DNA from: Gossypium raimondii
Lineage: Eukaryota; Streptophyta; Magnoliopsida; Malvales; Malvaceae
NCBI RefSeq assembly: GCF_025698545.1
Contig: NC_068571.1
Span: 30,661,733-30,725,732, forward strand
Direction: 5' to 3'
DNA length: 64,000 bases
The position numbers and the translations under genes are program-made. Shown one piece after another: positions 47,323 to 61,390 of this stretch. The stretch's first letter is position 1. The number at the start of each line of letters is the position of its first letter. The notes below the pieces were generated by a model. It worked only from the letters and a program-made list of their open reading frames with translations, made no database searches and was not told where the DNA came from.

Positions 47323-48490
47323 CCGAAAATGTCAAGAGGGGGATGAATTGGCCTTTAAAAATTTTGGTGAAAGCAAAGGCAAAAATGAAACAAAAAACAC
47401 AAAGAATTTAGAGTGGTTCGGCCCCAATTGCCTACTCCACTACCTTAGCTTTCCACCACTAAGGATTTTTCCCAAGTTCACTAATTTGTTCAACCTTTGA
47501 GGACAATGTTTAACCTTACAACTCCTTAAGATTTCTACCCTAAATTTTAAGTTTCAAAACCTCTCAAAGAGATACAAATGAGCAAATAAAGAAACAATCC
47601 TTACAAGATAAAATTATTTGCAAATTGAAGCACAAATACAATGAGATAGACTTGAGCAAAATAAAAGAGATAAGGCTCACAAGTGTATGTAAGAAGAATA
47701 TGAAAATTTAAGCTTTAAGATTGTTTGATTAATGATTTTTGCTTGAAAGTACTTTCTTGGATGTTGTAGGACTTTAAAAGATGGTATTTATACCCCCTAA
47801 TAGATTTTCAGCCGTTGAGGTTGTTGGTGAAGTTAATATGGCCATTGGGAATGTAAAGCTAGAACCTTTATTTCACCTGCAACTGTGAGTATCGATACCT
47901 CTAAAAAGGGTATCAATATTTTTTCCATAAATGCTAATTCAGTGACCGTTGGAATGAAATAACCGATACTTCAAAAATATTTTATAGGGTTTATGAATAA
48001 TTATCAATACCGGATCAATACTTTGTAGGGTTTATGAGAAACAAAATACAATTCTAGTATCATTTTTTAGAAAGGTATCGATTATTTTCAAAAAGTATCG
48101 ATACCAAAAACATGGTATCAATAATTTTTAGGGTTTTGACAGAATACTTTTTTGGTCTTGATTTTTCTAAGTGCATCGATTATTTTCAAAAATTACAGAT
48201 ACTTGGCCAAATGGTACTAGTACTTTTTGGCCTGGAGCAATTCTAACTTGTTTAAAAATCATTTTGATGTGTTAAAATGATTTTAACTTAATTGAGATCA
48301 TTTTGACTTGGTTAAAAATATTTTCACTTAATTTTAAAATTGTTTCTAAATTTTCTAAGAGTTTATTGTAAGTATTCAAAGTTTTATTTCTTAGAATTCA
48401 AATTTAAAATTTATTTTTTCAAATTTAGCTTATATTCAAAAACACTTTTAATTTGTTATATCAGAATCTTTTATCAAATAAATCTTAGTT
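47323..48490. repeat. Dispersed repeat with TATCGATAC motifs, copy 2
   Basis: Second copy of the 12345-13355 repeat, same orientation, about 150 bp longer. It shares GTGGTTCGGCCCCAATTGCC, CTAAGGATTTT, GCTTGAAAGTACTTTC-like, GTGACCGTTGGA and TTTTTGGCCTGGAGCAATTC. Its TATCGAT-containing section (47890-48210) has more motif copies than copy 1. Confidence 0.6.
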
Positions 48491-49763
48491 TAACACCCCA
48501 CCAGATGGGTGTGTGCGAGACGTACAGCGAGAGGACAGTTAGGAGAGCTCGCGGTATCAGCTCGCACGAGTCGAGGGGAGTTCGTGGTCTAATAATTCTA
48601 GTGTTGTAACTTAGGTAGGGTTTGAAAACCCATCTAATAATTGGATTTGAGTGGAATTGTTTGGGCAACTATTGTAATTGATGAGTCCCACTAAATTGGT
48701 TGTAATTAAAGCACTCCAAATAAATTTTCTATTCTTAGAAGAGAGGGTGAGAATTGGAGTAATTACACAGGTAATTACTTTCAAATTCAATTACTTTATG
48801 ACTTTTCAAATACTCATACATGATTTAAATTTTTTTAATTATATTAAGTTATGAAAATTGCATTATAAGCATGAACAAATGAGTAGTTGGGATGGATATA
48901 GCCAAAATTTCTAAAATTATATTATATATTGTAAAAATAATGTGCATGTTATAACATACTTATTTATTAAAATTATGGCCAAAATTATGAAAGTAACTTA
49001 TTTACATGTCCATGCTATATATTATAAAAAAACAATATACTTATTTAAAAAATGTTCTAATTTTTGCCATAATATGATAAAAATCATATTATTTATAAAA
49101 AATGTTATAAAATTATTAAACACTTTATAAAACATGTTTTATAAAGGTTATATGTTATAAATTTTATATTATTTTTAACCTAGTTTACAACTTATAAAAA
49201 TGGTTATAATCTAGCATAAGGCTTTTCCCAAATTAAGTTTATTTAAGTTTTAATAATTAAAACTACATATTGTTTGTTTACACGCGAACCCAAATATTAC
49301 GTGGTAGATGCTCGTTATTCAAATACAAAAGTTTTTCTTACATCATATTGTGGGATACGTTACCATTTCAGAGAAAGGAGCTAGATACAAACACTACAAT
49401 CGGCTCGCGAGCTCTTGAATTTAAGACATCCAAATGTTCGAAATTGGTATGATCCATACTTTGAAGAGTACATAGAAGAAGGATGGATCATATCAATTCC
49501 ACCTATGATTGAAGTTATGGAATATGCAACATGTTAGCACGATACAATATTGTTTTTTTATGATATACTAAGGTGATGTTGTTAATATGAAAAATATGTT
49601 TTAGAACAAATGTTTTCTCAATCACATTTTGAAGCATTCAATGTTTTCATATTAAAGAGTTTGTGAGTTGTATATGATGTTTGTGTCTAGCACCATTCTC
49701 TCAAATGGTATCATTTCCCACGATATGGTGCAAGAAAACTTTTTCTATTTGCGCAATTATAAA

Positions 49764-50367
49764 TGTTACAAATATGTTAGTGAAATAAACAGTAATATAA
49801 AATATTGATTTAAATCACAAGGTTGAACCAGATTAATATAGATATATATAAAATCTGAAAAATAGAAATTGGAAATAAAAATGGATCGAAATTGTGTACT
49901 TGTAGGTAGGCAGAAATTCGACTGGTAGTTGAGACATATTTTCACAGTTTCCTTAAGACAGATTTGGCCACTCCTTTGGTGTTGGAGAAACGTTAGTCGA
50001 TTGTCTCCCAGGATACAACAACGAGATGAGCACGACTACATTTGGATTTGCACCCCCGGCGTATGAGGGAGAGCATTAGCTTAGTCATTCAATAACCACC
50101 AAGTTGGTTCATATATATAAACATATTCCACACTTAATATCTAACCAATGTGGAACTAAGCTTTCCATTTTCCTCAACATAATTCCCAAGTGGCTTACTT
50201 TGAACCTCAATTTCTCATTCATCACTAAACCATTTTGAGCATATGATATATCGTTTTAAAGGTCTCATGGGGTAGAATATAAAACCATAGTTTTATAATT
50301 CAAATCTCCACCTTTACCAATCGATAATATGCCTCAAAACTTCTAAAAATCTATTTTTTTTCCAACA
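49764..50367 (-). repeat. 3' LTR of the Copia element, internally deleted
   Basis: 604 bp. It matches 61960-62993 except that about 415 bp are missing between AGCACGACT and TTGGATTTGCAC. Confidence 0.9.
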
Positions 50368-51121
50368 ATCCCCCACATGAATGAAATTGATAGTTTTAAC
50401 GAAAAACATTGGCTCGATGTGGTGATACAATCTACGATCAATAGTTGCATAGGATAGGTAGGCATCAACCATTGAACCTTCCCTTGTGAAAGTATATTTA
50501 CTTTACTAGCTGACAAGTAGACGTGATGTCCTTAAATTGTTCTACCGTTTGTGTAAACGATGATATACCTCACACAACTACCTCTCTAGCTAGGTTTTAG
50601 TTCTCATGGGTATGTTCATATGGTCGTGAACATCTCCTAATTCTACAAGAGTTTGAGATAACTATACCCTAGTAGTCTCCTCGAAGCGACCCCACTTCAC
50701 TCTCACATAGGTGACTTATGTTGCTTGGCTCACCGAAACACACAACGGTCATTAAAAGCATTGCTTAACCTATCCCACTTTTAATCATTGTTTATATCAT
50801 AGAAACAGAATTGGGATAAGAACCCCCACAGTGACCTCACAAGGTTTATGCAAGTAGGTTGTCCCTTTGAACCTAGATCTTGAGATATCCAGTCAACTTG
50901 GTTGGGTTTTCCTTCATATAGCCTTTTTATTTTTCATAGGCTTTAGTCCCATTCCTTTCGATGTTTTATCAACCTAATCTCGATTTAAGCCTTTAGTTAG
51001 CAAATTCGTAATGTTGTCTTTTGATTTTACAAAATCAATAGAGATAACTCCATTTAAGATCAATTGTCTAACGGTATTGTGTCGACAATGCATGTCTCGA
51101 CTTACCATTATACATTACGTT
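50368..51121 (-). other. Tail of the Copia internal region
   Basis: Sequence between the RNase H domain and the 3' LTR. A decayed Copia C-terminal reading (VDKTSKGMGLKP-like) is visible, ending with the polypurine tract next to 50367. Confidence 0.6.
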
Positions 51122-54100
51122 CTATGCTCTACCAATTTTTGCTTGGTTATCACAATATATGCATATTGTGGGCACAGGCTTTGGCCAGTTAGGAATATCC
51201 TCCAAGAAGTTTCGAAGCCATTCAATCTCTTCTCCAGATTTGTCTAAAGCTATAAACTCAAATTCCATTGTGGATCTGGTTATAATCATTTGTCTTGAGG
51301 ATTTCCATGACATAGCTCCTCCTCCCAATGTAAAAATATATCCACTTGTGCCTTTGGCATCTTGAATATCAAATATCCAACTAGCATCGGAGAATCCTTC
51401 TAAAACAGTAGGATCTCTGGAATAATGCAGTCTGTAGTCCCGAGTATATTTGAGATATCTCAGTACCCTCACAATTGCTTTCCAGTGGTTTTCCCCTAGA
51501 TTGCTTATGAATCTACTTAAACTGCTCACAGTAAAAGTAATATCTGATCTAGTACAGCTCATAAGGTACATTAGACTGCCTATGAGTTTTACATATTCCA
51601 CTTGGTTAACACTTTGTTTTTAGACAGATGTTGGCTCGTATTCATTGGAGTTCTGGCTATATAAGAATCATCCTTACTAAATTTCCCAAGAATCTTGTCC
51701 ACATAGTGTAGCTAAGTCAATATGAGACCTTTAGATGACCTCTTTCTTTGGATGCCCAAAATCACATCAGCTAGTCTCATATCTTTCATGTCAAATCTTG
51801 AATTTAACATGTCTTTGGTACATTTTACCATTTCATTGTTGCTTCTAACAATGAGTATGTCATCAACATATAAACATAGGATTATATATCCAATGTTGGT
51901 AGTTTAGACATACACACATTTTTCACACTCATTAATCTTAAAGCCATTTGTCATCATGACATTATCGAACTTTTCATGTCATTGCTTGGTGCTTGTTAAG
52001 CCCATACAAAGACTTCGTCAATTTACAAACTTTCCTTTATTGTCCTGGAACTACATAACCCTCAGGTTGTTTCATGTAAAACTCTTCATCAAGATCTCTA
52101 TTTAGGAAAACTGTTTTAACATTTATTTGATATACTTCTAGATTCCGCAAGGCGACAATTGCAAGTATCATCCTTATAAAAGTTATCCTGGATACTAGAG
52201 AAAAAGTATTAAAGTAGTCAAGGCCTTCATTTTGCCTATAACCTTTTATACTTATCAATTGTTCCATCTGCTTTCATTTTTCGTTTCAAAATCCACTTAG
52301 AATTTAATGGTTTAATTCCCAGAGGAACATCTACTAATTCCCGCGTATGATTTTGCATGGTGGAATTAATTTCACTTTTAATAGCATTTTTCCATAAGGT
52401 GCTTTTGGATGACCGTATAACATTATTATACATTTGAGGTTTGGCTTCTAGCATAAATGTTAGATAATTTAATCCAAAATATTTTTCCACTCTTGCTCGT
52501 TTACTCCTTCTTAGCTCTATCTCAGTTTCAACCTCTTATTGAACGTCTTGAGTATTTTCAATTTTCTTAGTTTTACAAGGTAAGATATTTTCAAAGAATG
52601 AGACATTTTTTTATTTCAATATAGTATTCTTGTGAATGTCAAGATTCTTTGATTAATACACAATAAACTAATATGCATTGCTATTGTTTGCATAGCCAAT
52701 GAAAATAGAATCTATTGTTTTAGGACCTATTTTCATTTGCTTTGGTAACAGAGTCATTACCTTCGCAAGACACCCCCACACTTTCAAGTAGTTGTAGAAA
52801 GGTTTTCTACCTTCCCATAACTCATATGGTGTCTTGTCTTTTTTCTTGTGGGAAACCTTATTTAAAAAGTAATTAGCTGATAGAATAACTTTCTTCCACA
52901 TGTTCCGTGATAATCTAGAGCTTCCTAGCAATGCGTTAATCATTTCCTTTAGAGTCTGATTTTTTTGCTCGGATAATCCATTTGATTGAGAAGAATGTAA
53001 TGGTGTCACTTCATGAATAATACCATGTTGTGCACAGTGTTCACCAATTGGTTCAATATATTCACCACCACAATCACTTCTCACCATCTTAATCTTTTTA
53101 TTAAGTTGAGTTTCAACTTCCTGTTTATAGAGGATAAATTTCTCTATAGCTTCGTCTTTGCTCTTAAGAAAATATACGTAGTAATATTTTGTGCTATCAT
53201 CAATGTAGGTAATAAAATATTTATTCCCTCCTCCAGTTTGAACAAACTTTAAGTCACAAGCATCGCTATGTATTAGATTAAGTGGTTTTATACTTCTTTC
53301 AATAGTTTGAAATGAAGACCTTGTTGATTTTGCCTCAATATAAGTTTCACATTGTGATTATAATTAATGTGAAATTAAGGAATGTGCTCTAAATGAATTA
53401 ATCTACGTAAAGTATCATAATTAACATGTCCAAGCTTACCATGCCATAAATTAAATGACTCAAGCATATAAATAGAAGAAGAAACGACATTATTATTCAT
53501 TGTCTTTGCTTTTACAGAGATTACATTAAGTTTTCACATGTCATTTAATACAAATCCTCTTCCCACAAACATTCCCTCTTTAGACAAAACTAGCTTCTGG
53601 GATTCAAGCACCATCCTAAAGCCGTGTACTCTTAAGAGTGTCCTAAAAACAAAGTTCTTGCATATGTCAGGCACATACAACACATTTTAAAGCTTGAGTT
53701 CTTTGCCAAAAGTTATCTTCAAGACCACAGTACCCTTCCCCTTGATATTGGAAGTCGCGACATTGCCCGAATAAAACTTCTCCATTTTATCACAAGGCAC
53801 CAACTCAAAAAAGGAGTATTTGTTGTAGCAGATATGATGTGTGACACCAGTCTCAAGCTACCATTCTCTTGGATTTGAGTCAACCATGTTCACTTCAAAA
53901 ATCGCAGCACATAAATCCATATCAGACACTTCCTTGGATATTTCTTCCACAACATTGGCCTCGTTAGCTCTGAATTTCTTTGGAAGCCTACAGTCAGATG
54001 ACTTGTGCCCAATCTTGTTGCAATTGAAGCATTTCCCTTGAAATTTTTTCTTCTTGGGAAATGCCACATTTTGGTTCTAGTTTAGACCCATTCTAAGGTT

Positions 54101-54580
54101 GTTTTCCCTTCTTGAAGTCCTTCTTGACTTCTACCACGTTTGCCTTAGCACCATTAACATTTGCTGCTTTGTTGAGCTTTTTTCCAATACCTCTATTATC
54201 TTTTTCAATTCGAAGTCTGACAATCAGGTCTTCCACCGACATTTCCTTTCTTTTGTGCTTTAAGTAGTTCTTGAAGTCATTCCTAGAAGGGGGTAGCTTC
54301 TCAATAATGGCTGTCACATGGAAGAATTCACTTATGACCATCCCTTCAGCAAAAATTCTGTGAATAATCAGTTGAAGTTCTTACACTTGGTTCACAAATA
54401 GCTTAGGATCAACCATTACAAAATTCAAGAATTTGGCAACTAAAAACTTTTTAGCTTCAGCATCTTCGGTTTTGTATTTATGGTCTAATGATGTCCATAA
54501 TTCCTTAATCGTCTTCTTGACACTGTATACTTCGTAAAGTGCATCTGACAACCCATTTAAGATGTAATTTCGACATAGGA
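51122..54580 (-). pseudogene. Copia gag-pol polyprotein remnant
   Basis: Read 5' to 3' on the minus strand. Gag (about 54575-53990) contains [20 protein letters not shown] and ends in the zinc knuckle CFNCNKIGHKSSDC (CX2CX4HX4C). A protease-region stretch with GVTHHICYN follows near 53850. The integrase core at 53087-52668 shows RSDCGGEY and QSNGLSEQKNQTL, the second and third acidic residues of the DDE triad. Reverse transcriptase lies at 52490-51750, with KWILKRKMKADGTI, YQINVKTVFLNRD and YVDD near 51850-51880. RNase H at 51601-51122 has SDASWI and YCDNQA. The RT motif normally written xDVKTAFLNG has Asn instead of the catalytic Asp. Several stops and frameshifts separate the blocks. Confidence 0.92.
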
Positions 54581-57500
54581 TGTTACACCCCTAACCCGTA
54601 TCCGCCGCTAGAATAAGATTATGAAGCATTACCGAATAAACGTAACCTGAATCATTCATTTTAAAACATTTCAATGAACATGGCATAATCCAATATTATA
54701 CAAGCATATCGTCCCTTATTCGAGCTCTAGAGGCTTTAAAATCACTTTATAAGTGTTTCAGGACTAAATCAAGAACATTTAAAACATTGAGGAAAAAGTT
54801 TAAAAAATTCAACTGCAGAGTCATACGGTCATACGGCCAGGCCGTGTGGCTCACACAACTGAGACACACATCTATGCCTCAGGCAGTGTAACATTTGAAA
54901 TAGGGACACACGACCATGTCCCAACCCATGTCTGTGCCCATGTAACTCTCTGACTTGGGTCACACAGTCAAGCCATACGCCCGTGTGCTAGGCCGTGTGC
55001 TAGCTGACTTGCTCCCTAAGCACTCAACAGACGACACACGGCTAAGTCACACGCCTGTGTGTCTGGCCGTGTGGACCTAAAATGTACCTTAAACAACAAG
55101 TTTACCAATTTCTACTTGCTTGGACATTAAGAAACTTAAAAGCCAATCATTTAACCTATTCAAAACACGATCAAACATACTCAAAACATGTCAAAACAAT
55201 CATCTTAGGTGCCTAACCAATGTACCCTCATTGGTATCACAAGTTATATCATCAAAACATATCATCAATGCATCATTCAAATCAAGATTTTAAGCATACC
55301 AATTCAGTCAAATTAACCTAACTTATAACTACCTAAAACATCAAGCTTAAGTTCGCATACACTTCACAAGCATTGTGTAACACCTCTAACCCATATTCGT
55401 CACCGGATTAGGGTTACGAGGCATTACTGAACTTAACATGATTATAGACAATTATTGAACAATCTTAAACACGCAAGAATAATGCTAAATATACTTACTG
55501 AACCATTCAAATTATTACATAGTTGCATTCCTCATCAACTCAACCAAATTTAATCAAAGGTATACTCGAACATAAATACGTATATATAAACAAATAAAAT
55601 ATATATATACTTATTTAATGAAAACTTAAGTTTCATATAGCAATTTATACATATATATATATCCGTGCCAATTTAGCAAATCTTATATACATAATTATAT
55701 TTCTTATCACCTATATACTTGAATCAAACAAATTTCAAGACATTCTATATGAATATATATAAATATATACAATATTTACTAATACAAGTTCAATACATAG
55801 CATTTTTTATTCAACCTTTGCATAAATTTATAACTCAATAATTTAATATTCTCTACTCACTAACTGCATATATACTTTCAACTTTATTATTCTCATATTA
55901 TATATTTAACAAGCCAAACATACTTATAAGCAAAGTTCATTATTTAACAACAACCACCCCATCACTAATGTCAAACATTTTGATAAATCACCATTATACA
56001 TATATATATATATATATCATGCGGATGCTAAATTAAAATGTGAAACATTTTACTTAATATTTACTATGACCAACCCGAACATGCATATTCAACCATCGCC
56101 TTATTCCAAAATATTATAAACTTCAAGGCCAACTTTAATTATCAAGTATATATATGTATATCAATACTAAAACCGCATATGCACACACGTAATTATCTAT
56201 ACAAATATCATTTACCAAAGTTTTCATCTCATCACCTTATAAAATGCATTTCATACCCCATTTTAACATATATACTTGCATATAAAATCCAACTTCTCAA
56301 GTTTAACTTTTCATTAGCATTCAAGACCAAATTCCACTCTAAAATAATGTATACTTTCACCTATAAGCATGTTATATATATTAAGCTCATACCTAGTTCG
56401 AATAAACCACACACACAACATTCATTTACCTTACAATTTTTCTATAATATCAAACCAAAACCAAAATGTGCATGGTCTTTAATCCGATCCAAAATCGAGT
56501 AGAGCAAGCTAATTAAGCCATATTCGCATGGCTTTAATACAAATATACTCTCAAAAGAAACAATTTCAAACTAGTCTATATATGCCATAGTTTCAAGAAA
56601 ATTTCAGTTTAAAATACCGTAATTATCCGATAGTGTGATAAGCTTTACTGACGATCCCGAACTCATAACCACCTCAAAATCTATAAGACAAAATAAAAAG
56701 ACACAAACGCATACAGTAAGCATTTTAAAACTTTGTAAGTCAATAGCATAGATAAAATTTAACAAATAAAATAAAAGAGCAATTAACTTATTTATAAGGA
56801 TATTATACATCTCTTGGTTACACTTTCAATTCCATATACCTTTCTATTAATCTAAACATACCTTAATTCATTCATATATAAATATATATATATAAGCCTT
56901 CGTTATGGTAGCTTAGTTATCAACTAAGCCAATTTACATCTCTAAATAAAATTGATAACTTATAATATTACAAACACTTATGATATTTCATTTCGAATAG
57001 ACAACTTACCTTATTTCCATTCATTCATTTAATTAATACATACCTGCAGATATAACTCATTCACATGTCTGACTACATTTAAAATTACATTAACAAGAAC
57101 TTTCTGAACACACATTTTAAATAAATTCACCGGCACATAGCCTGCTAGGCTTAAAGCCTGATTTCGTACACCAACATTAAGCCTGCTAGACGTATAGTCT
57201 GAATATTTCACCAGCATTAAGCCTGCTAGGCACAAGCCTGAGAATCTCAAATACAAAGACAATCTTTCGTATAGTTATTTATAATTACAAAAGTCTTACT
57301 CATTAACTGCATATCCGTAACATTAAATTATATTTGATTCTTCATTGTAAACTTACATTCGGACCACATAGGTATAACTAAAAAAAAACATTACATTCAG
57401 CACAAATGATTTTGTAATCTATGTTCGAACCCCTTTATGCCTATAAAATTCATACATTAATTTTCCAGCTCAAGAACATGAATATACGTATATAACTATG

Positions 57501-60500
57501 TTCTAACCATACGCACAAAAATATATGTAATACATAGTATTTAAATTTTATTACAAGAACTTGTAATATACTTTAGAACCATATCTTTAACTCATAACTT
57601 AAATTCAATCCAAAGAATTAAGCCTTACATTCAATTTACACATCTATGTATATTTATTCCTCCATTTGTTTGAATCATTGAATTTATAGCATCTTTAGCT
57701 AACATACATGAAACGTAAATCATTAACATCAACTTATCAATATTAATTCTTATATTCTGCTATAATATAGGTAAATTACAAGGTTTTATTTAATTTACAC
57801 ATTTTAAGTTCTAACTTATCATATGTATGGTAAATAAATGTATATATATATTCAATTTAGATAACATTTACTTGCTAATTGACTTACCTCGGATATCAGC
57901 GGACACAATCGACTACTCGACTACTTTCGTTTTCCCCTAATTCAATTCTGTTTTCTTCGTTTCTTGATCTAAACATATTCAAATTTAAATTTTTTATTCA
58001 TCAGAACATTCAATTAAATCCAAAAATACATAAATTGGCAAATTACCATTTTGCCCCTGACATTTTACACTTTTTGCAATTTAGTCCTTTTTGCACAAGA
58101 CACAAAATACACAAAATTTGCCCACACTATGCTAGGGCCGAATATTCATAGGCTTCATACAAGTCCACACATTTCATTTATTTCATATTTTAGTCCCTCA
58201 AAAATTTATTTTCAAAATTTTAACCCTAATTACTCAATTTCACCAAACATTCAAAGACAAAACATGTTAATCCTTTACATATCTTTCATATTTCACCATC
58301 AACTATCACAAAGCTCAAGCATTCATCAATGGCATATCTCGAAATCACCATCAAATTCTAAAATTAAAGTATGGGTCTTGTAGTACACAAAACAACGATC
58401 TCAAAAACGTAAAAATTATCAAAAATCGAAACCAAAACATACCTTAATTTTGCTATGGAAATGCCGAAACTTTAAAAAGCCATGGAAGGTTTCTTCATTT
58501 TCACTATTCGGCTAATAAAGATGAAATATTCATCTTTTCATTACTTATTTTTAGTTATGATATTATAATTTACTTAATGACTAAATTAACCTTAATTAAA
58601 TAAATTATAGAACATATAACTTAAGGGAAATATTGACCATTGCTACCCACTATCTACTAAATGGCCTAATTTCCATTTAAAACCCTCATTTTTGAAAGAC
58701 AACGACAATTGGGTGCTATTAAGTTTGACCTTCTAAATTTTCATTTTACGCGATTAAGTCATTTTATCAAATTGAGCACTCAAACGATCAAATTTTTATA
58801 CGAAATTTTCACACATATTAATTCACATATTGTAAATACCAAAAATAATTTAAAAATATTTTTCTGACTTATATTTGTGGTCCCGAAACCACTTTGTCTG
58901 ATTAGGGTCAAAATCGGGATATTACACATTGATTCCAAAATAACATGTCAATTTATGGCTTCAAACACCAACATATATTTATATACTCTAGCCAACATTA
59001 TACTTATAACTCAATTTACAATCCATTCACAAATTTCTATCAACTAGGACATCCAGGTACATGCTATCACAAAAGGTAAACATCACCACATTTGAGATCG
59101 GGATCGTTGTTGGATGCTGAGTCGGTGATCAAAAGAGAAGTACCAAACCTGCATACAGGAAACAAAACCGTGCGCTGAGTAAAACTCAGTGATATTTTTA
59201 TAATCTGAACATTTAAAGACATAATAATACATGAATGCTCCAATTGAATTATTCAATTACACTATTAACTAAGCATACCATTACAAGATATCATCATTTC
59301 AATTTCATGCATATTAATACATCATTTTATGTTGTACTCAATTTTTCACATGATTTCATACTTGATTTGGCTTTAACAAATATCTCAATTCACATCACTT
59401 GCTATATAAATAGCTTTTAATATATCAACAAACATTGCATTTATGCAATGGCACAACTCATTCCATATTCAATTCATGAGTACATAACTCATATATTTCA
59501 TTTGTTCACAACATATTTTACATTTCATTTTTCAATCCATTATCTCATTTCCATGTCACATACCATGTCATTTCAATATCAAATATAGAACTTTGTTATT
59601 TATTTACCCCTATTAACACAGCTTGGACTCGGACGGATACACGGATCCAACCAACACACCAGTTTGGCACCCAATGTCTCATCGAATAAATCCAAAGTAA
59701 TAATTGTGCCCAGCGCTAAATAAATTAACACCCAGTGTCTCATTGATTAAACCAAAGCAAATTGGCACCCAGTGCCTCATCGACTTGAAGTCGAAGAAAT
59801 CCCTGAACTTTTCCTATCCGATGGCATGCCATCTATATCCGACTCAGCCCGATACAATTAATAGGGTTTCATTTCACCTTTCAAATACAACTAATATCCA
59901 ATTCTCATATTTGCACATGATCACATTTGAACAAATATTCATTTCAATTTCCAATTACTCAATACAGTCATAACATATGCCAAATCAATCCAATTCAATC
60001 AACTATGAATTCAATTCAATTGTAAAACACATTAATTCTCACCTCCAATGCTTACCATATGCAATAATTCAAAATGTAATAATTTACAACTTAATTCGGA
60101 TTATAGAAACAAAAATCGTGGATTTCGAGCTATTCGACGTCGATTTTATCATTCCCCTTTTTAGTTCGAGGATTCCGGTAAGATGTTAGCTACAGAATTA
60201 AGACAATTAAAATACATAAATACAACACAATTCAATTTCACATTGAATATTTCAATTTTTACTCAATGTTTGCTTAAATTTCAATTTAGTCCTTAAACCG
60301 AGACTAATTTTTTATTCTTTACATTTAATCCTATATTTTTATACTAATTTCACTTTAAGCTAAATTTAACTCCCTATTTTTAATTAGACCCTTAAAATTC
60401 AAAATTTTCACAATTTAATCCCTATTACTCAAAATTTTCAAGTTGTTATACAATTTAATCCTTTTCCATTTCTAACTTAAAAATATATCAATTAAATCCC

Positions 60501-61390
60501 TAATACTAAAACTATTCAATAATAACAACATCTAAAATCTTAATCAATGCTAAAATTTCAACATGGGTCGGGTAGTTCTAAACACCGAGATTCCAAAAAT
60601 ATAAAAATTACAAGAAAATTGACTAAATTAACTAACCAATTTTGAATTTGAACCTAAAAGTCCTTAAGTTTGGCTCAACTTCTTCTCCTTTTCTATCTTT
60701 CTTTTCTTTCTTTTCTTTCTTATTTTTCCTTTAATTTGCATGCCACCACTACTTTGTATTATTTCTTTTATTTTTTTAATTATAATATAACATATATGTA
60801 TATACATTTCATAATAATAATTAATAAAACATATATATATTACATCCATGTTAATGCGGTCCACTAACTTTAGGTAAATGGGGTAATTACTACTTTAGTC
60901 TCTCTATTAATTTTTAATCTATAATACAATTTTTAACCCTTTACTCGATTTAGTCCTTATACTATAATAACTCTTAATTCATGCAAATTCACTTAACCGA
61001 AATCTAATTAAATACACAACTAACTTCGTAAATATTTACAAGTCTGATTTACGGGAATGGGGTCCTGGGAATACACTTTTTGACACCCCTGACTATCGGG
61101 TTATTACAATTCCCCCAATTAAATTTTGTCCTCTAAATTTACCTAAAAAGAGGTAGGGGTATTGAGATCTCATCGTCTCTTCAAATTCCCAAGTCGCTTC
61201 CACTATGACTACACCACAACACTTTCACTAACGGAACTTGCTTGCTACGCAACTCTTTCACCTCGTGGGCCAAAATCTCAACCAGTTCTTCATCATAAGA
61301 CAAGTCAGGTTGAATCTCAATGTCTTCTGTCGAAATAACTTTAGACGAATCTGATCGATATCTTCTAAGCATTGAAACGTGAAAAAACAA
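54581..61390 (-). mobile_element. Truncated Gypsy element: pol tail plus 3' LTR
   Basis: The minus strand from about 61390 reads the C-terminal end of a Gypsy chromovirus polyprotein: FHVSMLRRYRSD, IEIQPDLSYDEE, VPLVKVLW, then after a frameshift VEATWEFEETMRSQYPYLF. A polypurine stretch (AATTGGGGGAAT) leads straight into an LTR that starts TGTAATAACCCGATAG at 61108 and ends GGGTTAGGGGTGTAACA at 54581. Without its own insertion the LTR is about 2970 bp. The 5' LTR and most of the element are missing, as is the Copia gag segment that should precede position 54580, so a deletion removed both. Confidence 0.8.
55376..58926 (-). mobile_element. Solo Gypsy LTR nested in the Gypsy LTR, duplication CATTG
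   Basis: 3551 bp. The plus strand starts TGTAACACCTCTAACCC and ends AATCGGGATATTACA, flanked by perfect CATTG at 55371-55375 and 58927-58931. Minus orientation is inferred from the TGTAATATCCCG start, related to the solo LTR at 30440. It contains three tandem palindromic AGCCTGCTAGGCT-like modules at 57130-57240. No internal region is attached. Open frames within it (56179, 56604, 57029, 57879, 58051) are LTR sequence, not genes. Confidence 0.92.

Noticed and set aside
60670..60867. Paired open frames on both strands at 60.7 kb
   Set aside because: TTTCTTTTC-type low-complexity sequence in the Gypsy LTR.
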